In this document: positions 8,701-16,218 of the stretch, piece by piece
Numbering within the stretch: the stretch's first letter is position 1
How the letters are laid out: every line of letters starts with the position of its first letter
DNA from: Chloroflexota bacterium
GTDB lineage: Bacteria > Chloroflexota > Dehalococcoidia > Tepidiformales > Tepidiformaceae
Direction of reading: 5' to 3'
NCBI GenBank assembly: GCA_021823905.1
Contig: JAKALX010000013.1
Coordinates: forward strand, 1 to 19,930
DNA length: 19,930 nt
The notes under the pieces: model-generated
Told to the model about the DNA's origin: nothing
Seen by the model: only the letters and a program-made list of their open reading frames with translations
Databases searched by the model: none
Made by a program: the position numbers and the translations under genes

Positions 8701-9729
8701 CCATCGAATGGCTCGTCATCGCTCGCTGAACTGCAGCGCCTCTTACTGTTGGAACCACGGAACCGAGAGGTGCTTTTCGCTTACCTGGGAGGTGAAGACT
8801 TCAACTCCAGTCCGACACAACGTCCGAGTCGGTTTGTCATCGACTTTGGGAACATGTCGGAGGAGCAGGCAAGACACTGGCCGGCCCTCTTTTCGATAGT
8901 GGAAGAGAGAGTGCGTCCGGTTCGGTTGCGGAATAAGCAAAGGAACTACCGCGAGAATTGGTGGCTGCACGCAAACAGGGTGGATGACTCTGGTCCGTAC
9001 CTGGAGCAGCATGGCCGGGTGCTTGCACTTACGTGTGTCTCTCAACACGTTGCACTGGCTTTTGTTGGCCGCGGAACGATCATCCAAGATCGAATGATCC
9101 TCTTCCTGCTGCACCAGGATGCTGACTTTGCCGTGGTTCAGTCTCGTGTCCATGAGGCCTGGGTCCGAATGGTTGGTACGACCCTAGGAGACGCTTTGAG
9201 CTACACGACGACTTGTTTTGACACCTTTCCGCGCCCGCACGAGGTCGATCGTGCCGAGCTGCAAGGCACTGGCGCGCGCTATTACTCCTTCCGAGCAAGG
9301 ATCATGGAGACGAACAACGAAGGTCTCACCAGCACGTACAATCGATTTCACGACCCGGAGGAGGCTCCGGCTGAGATCATTCGACTTCGTGAGCTGCACG
9401 CGGCGATGGACCGGGCGGTGCTCGACGCGTACGGATGGACCGATATTCCAACCGAGTGTCACTTCCTTCTCGACTACGAGGACGAGGGGGACGGGCAGGA
9501 CGAGGGGCGTGCCAGCCGCCGAAGCAAGCCCTGGCGCTACCGTTGGCCCGACCAGGTGCGCGACGAGGTGCTGGCCCGCCTGCTCAAGTTGAATCGCCAG
9601 CGTGCCGAAGAAGAGCGACTCTCCGGTGCCCTCAGTGGGGCGTCGGCACAGCGTCGCGCGCGGCGCAGCCGCCGGCACACCGGCACCGGGACGCTAGACA
9701 TGTTCGGCACTGACGATGAAGGCGGTTGA
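5746..9729 (+). CDS. drmMI: DrmMI, large N6-adenine DNA methyltransferase of class 1 DISARM
   Basis: This 1327-residue protein is a gamma-type N6-adenine methyltransferase that should mark host DNA as self. The SAM-binding motif I is DLAVGSGAFL (583-592), followed by GVDRNPLAVGLAKLSLWL from about 637, and the catalytic motif IV is NPPF (825-828). The first 530 or so residues are a long helical region including VLYAEDRGML near 300-309, a signature shared with PglX and type IIG/IIL enzymes. I see no convincing PD-(D/E)xK nuclease motif there. Residues about 830-1220 should hold the target recognition domain, and this DNA is markedly AT-richer than the rest of the gene. The basic tail ends in LDMFGTDDEGG. 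The start ATG lies 4 bases after the drmD stop with only a weak GGG upstream, so translation probably depends on coupling to drmD. Confidence 0.92.
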   Translation: MPTDFELRAHKEWLGYLQPVGLVVSPPALGEAQAQVNRNIAPDHRRFLDHIETVRLGEDGETVMAVNDLPGFTQAVLGWEAADLVGSPGAAPLPEGLEVALTDYGETLRPTYAVREPQPRTDAPTPWLMLVQVFPAGTPFDDPLPVEDHGWSATPQVRFERLLRETQVPIGLLVNGTHLRLVYAPRGETSGFLTFPVQAMAEVAGRPIFAAFHLLLSAERLFALPEPQRLPAILASSRKYQALVSTRLSEQVLAALYELLRGFQAADERWNGELLREVLREDPDHVYAGLLTVLLRLVFVLYAEDRGMLSPHPVYQNHYAVTGLFERLRADAGRFPDTMDLRYGAWSQLLSLFRLIFDGAGHGGLHLPPRQGHLFNPDRYNFLEGRPWRTGRVIGDRDTPPLVSDGVVYRVLENLIVLDGERLSYRTLDVEQIGSVYQAMMGFHLETARGRSIAIKAKKAHGAPTTINLEALLEQPRDKRARWIKEQTDQDVSGQALKALKQATRPEDVAAALDRKVAKAATPTIVPPGAMVLQPSDERRRSGSHYTPRSLTEPIVRTTLKPILERIGPKPTPDEILDLKVCDLAVGSGAFLVEVCRQLGDTLVTSWHAHDCVPAIPPDEDEVLHARRLVAQRCIYGVDRNPLAVGLAKLSLWLATLARDHAFTFLDHALRHGDSLVGLTRSQIAAFHWEPTAERGLWPDIEKRVHEAGELRAAIRAAGEDIHDHDLRTLMLAADEALADARLIGDLAVSAFFKGDSARARERARHELQGKVERWLQTGEGHDELHGLAEELREGAHPVESFHWEIEFPEVFERTDPGFDALVGNPPFLGGTLVGAQLGLPYHDYLVANFPPATGLADIVAFFLRRAYDLVRRGATLGIIATNTVAQGDTRSTGLEQVLQNGGSLYHAQRRYQWPGNAAVVVSLLHIVKTERAVHPLLDAVHVDRISAYLLAGAVDSTPVTLSENKGVCFRGTKVWGSGFVFEDPPSNGSSSLAELQRLLLLEPRNREVLFAYLGGEDFNSSPTQRPSRFVIDFGNMSEEQARHWPALFSIVEERVRPVRLRNKQRNYRENWWLHANRVDDSGPYLEQHGRVLALTCVSQHVALAFVGRGTIIQDRMILFLLHQDADFAVVQSRVHEAWVRMVGTTLGDALSYTTTCFDTFPRPHEVDRAELQGTGARYYSFRARIMETNNEGLTSTYNRFHDPEEAPAEIIRLRELHAAMDRAVLDAYGWTDIPTECHFLLDYEDEGDGQDEGRASRRSKPWRYRWPDQVRDEVLARLLKLNRQRAEEERLSGALSGASAQRRARRSRRHTGTGTLDMFGTDDEGG

Positions 9730-9740
9730 GGATAACTTAC

Positions 9741-9747
9741 GGAGGGG
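9741..9747 (+). promoter_or_regulatory. Strong ribosome binding site in front of the DUF262 relic
   Basis: GGAGGGG lies 8 bases before the ATG at 9756. It is the best Shine-Dalgarno in the operon, yet it serves a frame of only 37 codons. This argues that the frame is the start of a once full-length gene. The true drmA start at 9862 has only a weak TGGA-like site near 9850-9853. Confidence 0.6.
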
Positions 9748-9755
9748 ATCGGATC

Positions 9756-9869
9756 ATGAACGCGGGCACGTTGTCGCTGAAGAGGATCTTCGGCCAGGAC
9801 CGGAGGCACGTTGTGCCGCTGTTCCAGCGCCCGTACGTGTGGAAGAAAATGGAATTCGGACATGTCTGA
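9756..9869 (+). pseudogene. Truncated DUF262 (GmrS-like) gene relic between drmMI and drmA
   Basis: The frame encodes 37 residues beginning MNAGTLSLKRIFG and continuing with VVPLFQRPYVW (19-29). This is the typical N-terminus of DUF262 proteins, ParB-fold nucleotide-binding/nuclease domains found in GmrSD-like restriction systems. Such proteins normally run to several hundred residues. After Trp29 the sequence goes directly to KKMEFGHV and a TGA that overlaps the drmA start by 8 bases. The simplest reading is an internal deletion that removed most of a DUF262 gene once lying in this operon, perhaps in frame and leaving its last codons. The downstream catalytic DGQQR-type motif is absent, so no enzymatic function is expected. 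Translation of the relic may still help to start drmA. Confidence 0.7.
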
Positions 9870-12800
9870 CCCCACGCTCACGCCAGTTCAGGTCCGGGCG
9901 CAGCTGGTCGCGGTGCTGTCTCTGGACCTAGTCGGTCCAGGGCCAGGGAGTGAGCTCGAACGGGAGCTTCTGCCGCAGGCGCCGTCCCGGTGGTACCTGA
10001 CAGGCTTCCTTGTGCCGGCGGGCGCCGGTGAAACGCAGGCGCTCGACGACAGTACCGAAGCCGACGGCGACCAGGAGCTCGAAAAGGGCACGGGCGCCCA
10101 GGATGACACTCCGTCCGAGCCTCCCTCGGCCACAAAGGCACGGTTCCCCTCATCGTTTGGGCTCAGCTTCCTCGTCCCGGGCGGTGTCGAGACCCTCGAT
10201 GTGACAGCTCACTGGGGGGATTACAAACCGGAGGAGAAGAACTGGCGACGGGAACCAGGGACTGCAACGTTCCGAGTGACCCTTCCCGCGGACGCCGGGG
10301 CTCTTCTGGAAACAAAGGTGCCTGAGAGTCGCGGCTTGGTCATCGCCGCCGCGGCACGGCCCGTCATCACATCTGGGGGTACAGGGGCGGGCCAGATTCC
10401 TACCGGCACGCGGGCTGCCTCGCTGTTCCTCGTCAACCGGCGGACGCCAGCCCCCGACGACGACCGCGATCGGGCCTTTGCCTTTCAGGCGCAGCTCGAG
10501 GTGCACTGCGCGCGGGGCTTCGTCCCGAGGCCGGACCCCCGAGGATTGGGCTCCGACGATGTCGATGATCGGGTTGCCGATCTGCAATACAGGAGCGAGT
10601 GCGAGTTCGCGGTGGGTCATGGTATCGCGGCGGAAGCGGAGAAGGACCGGGGAGGTGAGTGCCACCTCGTCAGGACCTGCTGGATTCCCAGCGCCGAGGT
10701 GGAACACGTTGCGCCTGCGCCGATCGGCGGGGTGGAACTCCGGATGGAAGAGCTGGCGGCCCTGGCTGACGGCGCCGCCGCGCATCAAGCGCTCGACCCC
10801 TTGGTAGCGCGGTACCGGGACTGGATCGCAGCGCAGCGTGCCGCCCTCGCGGGACTCTCGGAACACCGACTCGAGGTCGCCGGTGACCTGCTGGACCGAG
10901 CCTCAGTAGCTGCCGACAGGATCGCGGCTGGGATTGATTTGCTTGGCCGGGGGGATGTCCTCGCCGCGTTTCGCCTTGCCAACCGGGCGATGGGCGCGGC
11001 CGCTCGGCGCCGTTTCGGTCCGCTCGCCGGTAAAGAGGCGGCGGCCGTGGAGCCGCCTCGCTGGAGGCCGTTCCAGCTCGCCTTCGTCCTGATGAACCTC
11101 CGGTCGGTGGTCGATCCGTCCCACCACGACCGCGAGGTGGTGGACCTTCTGTTCTTCCCGACCGGCGGCGGCAAGACCGAGGCGTACCTCGGCCTGGCGG
11201 CCTTCACGCTCGCTCTGCGTCGCTTGCGCAACCCCGGTCTGCAATCGGCAGGGGTGACCGTGTTGATGCGGTACACCCTGCGCCTTCTGACCCTCGACCA
11301 ACTGACACGCGCCGCGACGCTCATCTGCGCGCTCGAGTTGGAGCGACAGAAAGACCCAGCAACGCTGGGCCCGTGGCCGTTCGAGATCGGCCTGTGGGTG
11401 GGGCGTAGCGCTACGCCGAACCGGATGGGGACCTCTGGAGACCGGGACCCGAACACGGCGCGCGCGCGGACGATCCGCTTCAAGAACGACGACCGGAAGC
11501 CGTCGCCGATCCCCCTCGAAACGTGCCCGTGGTGCGGTCAGCGATTCACCCGCCACTCGTTCCAACTCGTTCCGAACGACGACAGCCCCCGGGACCTTCG
11601 CATCAACTGCGTCAACCGGCGTTGCGACTTCAGCCGCGGCAACCAGTTGCCGATCCTGGCGGTGGACGAGCCCATCTACCGGCGCTTGCCAGGCTTCCTG
11701 ATCGCGACGGTGGACAAGTTTGCGGCGATGCCGTGGCTGGGGCCGGTGGGCGCCTTCTTCGGCCGCGTCGATCGGGCCGACCCGAAGTTAGGCTTCTTCG
11801 GTCCCTGCGACACCCAGCAGGGCCAGCCTTTGCCGGCCCAGCTCCTTCCCCCGGACCTCGTCATCCAAGATGAGCTGCACCTCATCTCGGGGCCGATGGG
11901 GACGATGGTTGGGGTGTACGAGGCGGCGCTCGATGCGTTATGTAGCCGGGATGTCGATGGCACGACGATTCGCCCAAAGATCGTGGCCTCTACGGCGACG
12001 GTTCGGCGGGCGGAATCACAAGTTCGTGCTCTGTTCGACCGCCCAGAGGTCGATGTGTTCCCGCCGCCCGGCCCTGACCGCCGGGATTCGTTCTTTGCGA
12101 ACGCGCTCTCGCCAGATGAGGCCCCGGCTCGGCTCTACCTTGGGATTGCGGCGCAGGGACGCAGCCTAAAGGTTGTGATGCTGCGAACGTACCTGGCCCT
12201 CATGGCCGGCGCGCAGAAGGCGTTCCTGGCAGACGGCGGCCGGAGGAAGGCGAACAATGCGGCGGACGCCTACATGACCCTTGTCGGGTACTTCAACAGC
12301 CTGCGCGAGCTTGGTGGCAGCCGACGCATCGTCGAGGACGAGGTCAGGACCCGGCTTCAGGGATATGGCGACCGCAAGCGTGTGGGTCAGCCAGAAGGCT
12401 TGTTCGCGAGCAGGAAGTCCGCATACGAGCCTGTCGAGCTTACGTCCCGTGTGTCCACGGCGAAGGTTGCGGACGCAAAGAGACGCCTGAACCGCTCGTT
12501 TGCTGAAGACGACTGCGTTGACGTGGCCATCGCAACCAACATGATCTCGGTCGGTCTCGACATCGTGCGCCTGGGCCTGATGGTTGTCTTGGGTCAGCCG
12601 AAGACGACCGCCGAGTACATCCAGGCCACGAGCCGCGTCGGCCGCGATCCGCAGCGACCCGGTCTGATTGTCACGCTGCTCAACATCCACCGACCCCGCG
12701 ACCGGTCCCACTACGAGCGTTTCGAGGCGTACCACCGCACCTTCTACCGCGGGGTCGAGGTCACCTCCGTGACGCCCTACTCGCCGCGCGCGCTCGATCG

Positions 12801-13272
12801 TGGGCTGGCCGGCGCGGTGGTTGCGATTGCAAGGCATTGTCTCGAGGTGATGACTCCACCTGTAGGGGCCTCGCGAATCGAGGACCAGCGAACCCAACTG
12901 GAAGGGGTGACCACGGCGATCGCGGCCCGCGCCGCGCAGCACGCCCGGTTATCCAAACGTGAGGCCGAGACCCTCAAGGAGCGCGTCCGCCTACGTGTGG
13001 TTGACCTGCTCGACTCATGGGCGCAGATCGCCCATGGCTATGCCGAGCAAGGCGTGACGCTTCAGTATCAGCCGTATGAGGTCGGCGCCGCGAAGCCTCT
13101 TCTCCACGATCCTCTCGATCCGGAACTCCTCATCCTTCCTGAAAGAAATCGGAAGTTCAAGGCGCCGCGCTCGATGCGCGACGTCGAGCCCAGCGTGAAC
13201 CTCTGGATGCGGGAACTTTCTGGTGGTCGGGACGGGATCGAAGCCGCGCCGATGCCCGAGGAGGAGCAATGA
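9862..13272 (+). CDS. drmA: DrmA, DISARM core helicase
   Basis: This 1136-residue superfamily 2-like helicase is one of the two core DISARM proteins. In studied systems DrmA and DrmB form a DNA-binding complex that is autoinhibited until it engages unmodified DNA. Walker A is PTGGGKTEAY (433-442). A zinc-ribbon-like insertion has C555-x2-C558 and C583-x4-C588. The Walker B box is DELH (670-673) in VIQDELHLISGP, followed by ASTATVRRAE. Motif V is ATNMISVGLDI, and motif VI is QATSRVGR (921-928). The C-terminal part has HYERFEAYHRTFYRGVEVTSVTPY, typical of this family. The start is the ATG at 9862 (MSDPTLTPVQVRAQL), which fits family N-termini; a TTG at 9811 falls inside the DUF262 relic. The stop overlaps drmB by 4 bases (ATGA). 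Confidence 0.93.
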   Translation: MSDPTLTPVQVRAQLVAVLSLDLVGPGPGSELERELLPQAPSRWYLTGFLVPAGAGETQALDDSTEADGDQELEKGTGAQDDTPSEPPSATKARFPSSFGLSFLVPGGVETLDVTAHWGDYKPEEKNWRREPGTATFRVTLPADAGALLETKVPESRGLVIAAAARPVITSGGTGAGQIPTGTRAASLFLVNRRTPAPDDDRDRAFAFQAQLEVHCARGFVPRPDPRGLGSDDVDDRVADLQYRSECEFAVGHGIAAEAEKDRGGECHLVRTCWIPSAEVEHVAPAPIGGVELRMEELAALADGAAAHQALDPLVARYRDWIAAQRAALAGLSEHRLEVAGDLLDRASVAADRIAAGIDLLGRGDVLAAFRLANRAMGAAARRRFGPLAGKEAAAVEPPRWRPFQLAFVLMNLRSVVDPSHHDREVVDLLFFPTGGGKTEAYLGLAAFTLALRRLRNPGLQSAGVTVLMRYTLRLLTLDQLTRAATLICALELERQKDPATLGPWPFEIGLWVGRSATPNRMGTSGDRDPNTARARTIRFKNDDRKPSPIPLETCPWCGQRFTRHSFQLVPNDDSPRDLRINCVNRRCDFSRGNQLPILAVDEPIYRRLPGFLIATVDKFAAMPWLGPVGAFFGRVDRADPKLGFFGPCDTQQGQPLPAQLLPPDLVIQDELHLISGPMGTMVGVYEAALDALCSRDVDGTTIRPKIVASTATVRRAESQVRALFDRPEVDVFPPPGPDRRDSFFANALSPDEAPARLYLGIAAQGRSLKVVMLRTYLALMAGAQKAFLADGGRRKANNAADAYMTLVGYFNSLRELGGSRRIVEDEVRTRLQGYGDRKRVGQPEGLFASRKSAYEPVELTSRVSTAKVADAKRRLNRSFAEDDCVDVAIATNMISVGLDIVRLGLMVVLGQPKTTAEYIQATSRVGRDPQRPGLIVTLLNIHRPRDRSHYERFEAYHRTFYRGVEVTSVTPYSPRALDRGLAGAVVAIARHCLEVMTPPVGASRIEDQRTQLEGVTTAIAARAAQHARLSKREAETLKERVRLRVVDLLDSWAQIAHGYAEQGVTLQYQPYEVGAAKPLLHDPLDPELLILPERNRKFKAPRSMRDVEPSVNLWMRELSGGRDGIEAAPMPEEEQ

Positions 13273-15086
13273 GCCCACGACCCCATGGCCAAATGCGGCA
13301 GAGCCAGGTCGTGACGACGTTCGGCCCCGGCTCGATGCTCGACCTGCCCGGCTACTCGGTTCTCGTCGGCGGCCTGGACCTGTGGAGCCGGGAAGGGCGC
13401 TTCGAGGTCATCGAACCCCGCCTAGTGGAGAAGCTGCAGATTGCGCTCGGCCTGCCGAACCTGCGCTTGTATGCCCCCCCGCCGGAACCCGACCGGCCGG
13501 ACGCCCCGACCACTGGGATTCCGGTTTGGCAGTTCCCCGAGTGGTTCATTACGCAAGACGTAGAAGACGTTCGTGATTCGGCCGGGATGCGCTCACGCCG
13601 CTTGGTGCCTCGTGCGGCCTTGACCCGTGGGAAGTTCATCGACGCGGATCGATGCGTACGGGCCGTTGTTCCGGTCAGGTTCGTGCGCGCCTGCCCCCGC
13701 GGCCATATCGGAGACATCGACTGGCGCGCCTTTGTCCACGGGGGCAAAAGCCAGTGCACGAGGCAGCTCTCGATGCAGGAGCGGGGCACAAGCGGCGACC
13801 TGGCGGACGTGACAATCGCCTGCGAGTGTGGTGCGAACCGCGCGATGACTGACGCGGCCCGATCGGGCGCCGATACCCTGGGCAACTGCGACGGCTCGCG
13901 GCCATGGCTGGGGCTCTACTCCAAGGAGCCCTGCGGAGCGCCGAGCCGTTTGCTCCTGCGATCGGCGAGCAACGCCTATTTCCCGCAGTTGATGAGTGTG
14001 ATCTCGCTGCCCGATCGGAATGGGGAGCTCGTTCGGAGGGTCAGTTCGGTGTGGGAGGATTTTCTCCAGTACATCGGGGACCGCGAAGAACTGGCGAGAG
14101 ACCGACGGCGCAAGGACAAGGTCCGGGTCGCGCTCGAGGGCTTCACGGACGAAGCCGTGTGGGAGGAAATCGAAGCGAGGCGACAGGGGCGACCACGGAC
14201 GACGGATCGTCCTGTAAAGGTGGTCGAGTTCGAGGCACTCACCGCAGCCATGGAGGAAGTCGGGGAGGACGTCCCGGATGGCGATTTCCATGCGCACTCG
14301 TTGCCGGGTGGGGCGTGGGCCGCCCCTTGGACACAGGGCATCGATCGGGTCGTGCTCGTGCACCGCCTCCGCGAAGTGGTCGCTCAGGTCAGCTTCACCC
14401 GGTTCGAGGCGATCTCCGCCGACACGCAGGGGGAGCTGTCACTCGGCGTTCAGCCGGCGATGCTGGCTCGGGAACTGACCTGGTTGCCGGCGATTGAGAA
14501 CCGTGGCGAAGGGGTCTTCCTGGCGTTCAGCAGGGCTGCAGTATCTGCCTGGCTGGACCGACCGGCTGTGAAGGCCCGGGGGAAGAAGCTGGAGGACGCT
14601 TTCGATGCCTGGCACAACGAGCATCACACCAGCCGGCGGGTATTTCCAGGACTGCCGTACATCATGCTGCACTCGCTCTCACACCTCTTGCTGACCTCTC
14701 TGGCGCTCGAGTGTGGCTACCCGGCCAGTTCCCTGCGCGAGCGCGTCTACGCAGGGGATGCGGGCTACGGGGTTCTGATCTTCACGGCGTCACCCGATTC
14801 CGAGGGGACACTGGGCGGCCTCGTTGAGGCAGGGAAGGGGATCTCTCGGCACCTGCGGGCGGCCCTCCAGCTTGGACAGCTCTGCTCCCACGACCCGGTG
14901 TGCGCCCAGCACGACCCGGCGGACAAGAACGAGTGGCGGTTCCTTCAGGGGGCCGCGTGTCACGGCTGCCTCCTGATTGCCGAGACTTGCTGCGAACAAC
15001 ACAACGACTTCCTCGACCGGGCCCTGGTAGTACCAACGGTGGCGAGCCAGGGCGCCGAGTTCTTCTCGGTGGAGGCGCTGGCGTGA
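13269..15086 (+). CDS. drmB: DrmB, DUF1998-domain partner of DrmA
   Basis: This 605-residue protein is the second core DISARM component and the structural partner of DrmA. The C-terminal third is the DUF1998 region: HSLSHLLLTSLALECGYPASSL, GYGVLIFTASPDSEGTLGGL and a Cys-rich end with C539, C545, C564 and C567 (plus C574/C575), fit to bind zinc or another metal. The N-terminal half has further Cys/His clusters (RACPRGHIGDIDW and ACECGAN). The N-terminus QSQVVTTFGPGSMLDLPG is characteristic of the family. The ATG at 13269 is preceded by AGGAGGAG (13259-13266) and overlaps the drmA stop, so the two subunits should be made in matched amounts. No truncation is visible. Confidence 0.93.
   Translation: MSPRPHGQMRQSQVVTTFGPGSMLDLPGYSVLVGGLDLWSREGRFEVIEPRLVEKLQIALGLPNLRLYAPPPEPDRPDAPTTGIPVWQFPEWFITQDVEDVRDSAGMRSRRLVPRAALTRGKFIDADRCVRAVVPVRFVRACPRGHIGDIDWRAFVHGGKSQCTRQLSMQERGTSGDLADVTIACECGANRAMTDAARSGADTLGNCDGSRPWLGLYSKEPCGAPSRLLLRSASNAYFPQLMSVISLPDRNGELVRRVSSVWEDFLQYIGDREELARDRRRKDKVRVALEGFTDEAVWEEIEARRQGRPRTTDRPVKVVEFEALTAAMEEVGEDVPDGDFHAHSLPGGAWAAPWTQGIDRVVLVHRLREVVAQVSFTRFEAISADTQGELSLGVQPAMLARELTWLPAIENRGEGVFLAFSRAAVSAWLDRPAVKARGKKLEDAFDAWHNEHHTSRRVFPGLPYIMLHSLSHLLLTSLALECGYPASSLRERVYAGDAGYGVLIFTASPDSEGTLGGLVEAGKGISRHLRAALQLGQLCSHDPVCAQHDPADKNEWRFLQGAACHGCLLIAETCCEQHNDFLDRALVVPTVASQGAEFFSVEALA
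15071..15075 (+). promoter_or_regulatory. Ribosome binding site that fixes the drmC GTG start
   Basis: GGAGG lies 7 bases before the GTG at 15083. The next in-frame ATG, at 15095, is 19 bases away. This favours a GTG start overlapping the drmB stop as GTGA. Confidence 0.6.
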
Positions 15087-15880
15087 TCGAATGGATGCAA
15101 TCGCTTTCGGGAGATGAGCTCAAAGCCCTTGCTGTCGCGCTTCGCTCGGGCCGCCTTCCCGTTCCTCCAACCGGTCTCGCCGTCTCTCGGTTGTGCCCCG
15201 GCTGCGACCACGCGGCGGTCGCTCAAGGGATCGCTCGGCTGGTCTCAGACGGCATGTCGTCGGCGCACCTCCTGGTGCTCCTTGACGCGGTGGCCGAGCA
15301 GCGTGCCATCGGGGGCGGTCCTGGGGGGGAGAGTGCCGAGCTGGTCTGGACGGGTCCGGAGGCTTCTGGGACGGCCAGCCGCGATACCGCGGTGGTCGTC
15401 CGCGAGCTGTTCATGTCGGCAATGGCGGAGGTTGTGGTCGCCGGCTACGCCGTGTACCAGGGCCGATCGGTGTTCGCAGCGCTGGCGGAGCGGATGGCCG
15501 CAAACCCTAATCTGAAGGTCAGGATGTTCCTCGACATCTCGCGGCACCCCACCGACACAAGCCTCGACAGTGAGTTGGTGCTGCGCTTTGCCCATCGTTT
15601 CCGGACTGACCAGTGGCCAGGGGGCCGGCTCCCGGAGATCTTTTACGACCCGCGCAGCCTCCGTGCTGGGACCGGCAAGCGAGCCAGCCTTCACGCCAAG
15701 TGTGTCGTGATCGACCGGGCGGTCGCGTTCGTTTCCTCGGCGAACTTCACCGAGGCAGCTCAGGAGCGCAATATCGAGGTCGGCGCCTTGATCCGTTCGC
15801 CGCGGTTTGCAGAGCAGCTTGCGGGCCACTTTGAGTATCTCGCGGAGGAGGGCGCTCTGAAACACGTGCTGTTCGGCTAA
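15083..15880 (+). CDS. drmC: DrmC, phospholipase D-like protein of DISARM
   Basis: This 265-residue protein has one PLD-family HKD motif, H204-x-K206-x4-D211 within LHAKCVVIDRAVAFVSSANFT, followed by ERNIEVGALI. The Ser/Asn residues after the motif fit the usual HKD continuation. A single HKD motif implies dimerisation to build the active site, as in Nuc-type nucleases. It is therefore the likely DNA- or lipid-phosphodiesterase subunit of DISARM. In the best studied class 2 system the PLD gene was reported as not strictly required, so its role is less certain than that of DrmAB. The start is GTG 15083, overlapping the drmB stop by 4 bases. It is the last gene of the operon; the next supported start is 338 bases on. 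Confidence 0.9.
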   Translation: MIEWMQSLSGDELKALAVALRSGRLPVPPTGLAVSRLCPGCDHAAVAQGIARLVSDGMSSAHLLVLLDAVAEQRAIGGGPGGESAELVWTGPEASGTASRDTAVVVRELFMSAMAEVVVAGYAVYQGRSVFAALAERMAANPNLKVRMFLDISRHPTDTSLDSELVLRFAHRFRTDQWPGGRLPEIFYDPRSLRAGTGKRASLHAKCVVIDRAVAFVSSANFTEAAQERNIEVGALIRSPRFAEQLAGHFEYLAEEGALKHVLFG

Positions 15881-16218
15881 GAAGGGGCCTGCCACCATTG
15901 ACCCCTGCAACACCGTGTGCCGGTCCTCGGCCCTGTGGCCCTCCAGCCCAGCAGACCCCTCGCCTAAATCTCGCTTCACCAGGACCGGTTTCCGATGGGC
16001 AGATCGGGTGAACCCACTGAGGCCGCGAAGACCCCAGCTTGACAGCTTCTTCGGTGGCCCTAAACTCAAGCCCAGTGAAACGGCAAATCCCACCGCCTCG
16101 TTTTAAGCCGGGCACCGTGACGAGCGGCGACCAGGCCATGCACGACCTGAACCGGTCAGATGCAAGTGCCCGCGCGAGACAGAGAGGCGCGGCCCGATGG
16201 TGTGAGGCAACACCGCAA
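15881..16218. other. Intergenic region between DISARM and the methyltransferase module
   Basis: These 338 bases hold no convincing gene. A perfect 8-bp inverted repeat (CCGGTCCT 15920-15927 and AGGACCGG 15981-15988) is present, but its 53-base spacer makes it a poor terminator. A likely promoter lies at 16039-16066. The methyltransferase frame stays open back to 16039, but the translated sequence upstream of 16219 does not resemble Dam-family proteins. Short open frames on both strands look like noise. Confidence 0.5.
16039..16066 (+). promoter_or_regulatory. Candidate sigma70-type promoter for the methyltransferase operon
   Basis: A perfect TTGACA (16039-16044) is followed after 16 bases by TAAACT (16061-16066), which matches four of six -10 consensus bases. 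It would drive the methyltransferase, ParB-like and phosphoribosyltransferase-like genes separately from DISARM. Transcription from here would leave a leader of about 140 bases. Confidence 0.5.

Noticed and set aside
9811..9861. TTG at 9811 as the drmA start
   Set aside because: It would read through the DUF262 relic in another frame. The ATG at 9862 gives the family-like N-terminus MSDPTLTPVQ.
15920..15988. 8-bp inverted repeat as a terminator after drmC
   Set aside because: The 53-base spacer is too long and no T-run follows, so it is not a credible intrinsic terminator.
15915..16106. 63-codon GTG-initiated frame downstream of drmC
   Set aside because: Ser/Pro/Arg-rich composition, no clear ribosome binding site, and it overlaps the candidate promoter at 16039.
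16138..16218. ATG 16138 as the methyltransferase start
   Set aside because: No good ribosome binding site, and the added 27 residues (Arg/Ala-rich) are unlike Dam N-termini; ATG 16219 or 16249 fits better.
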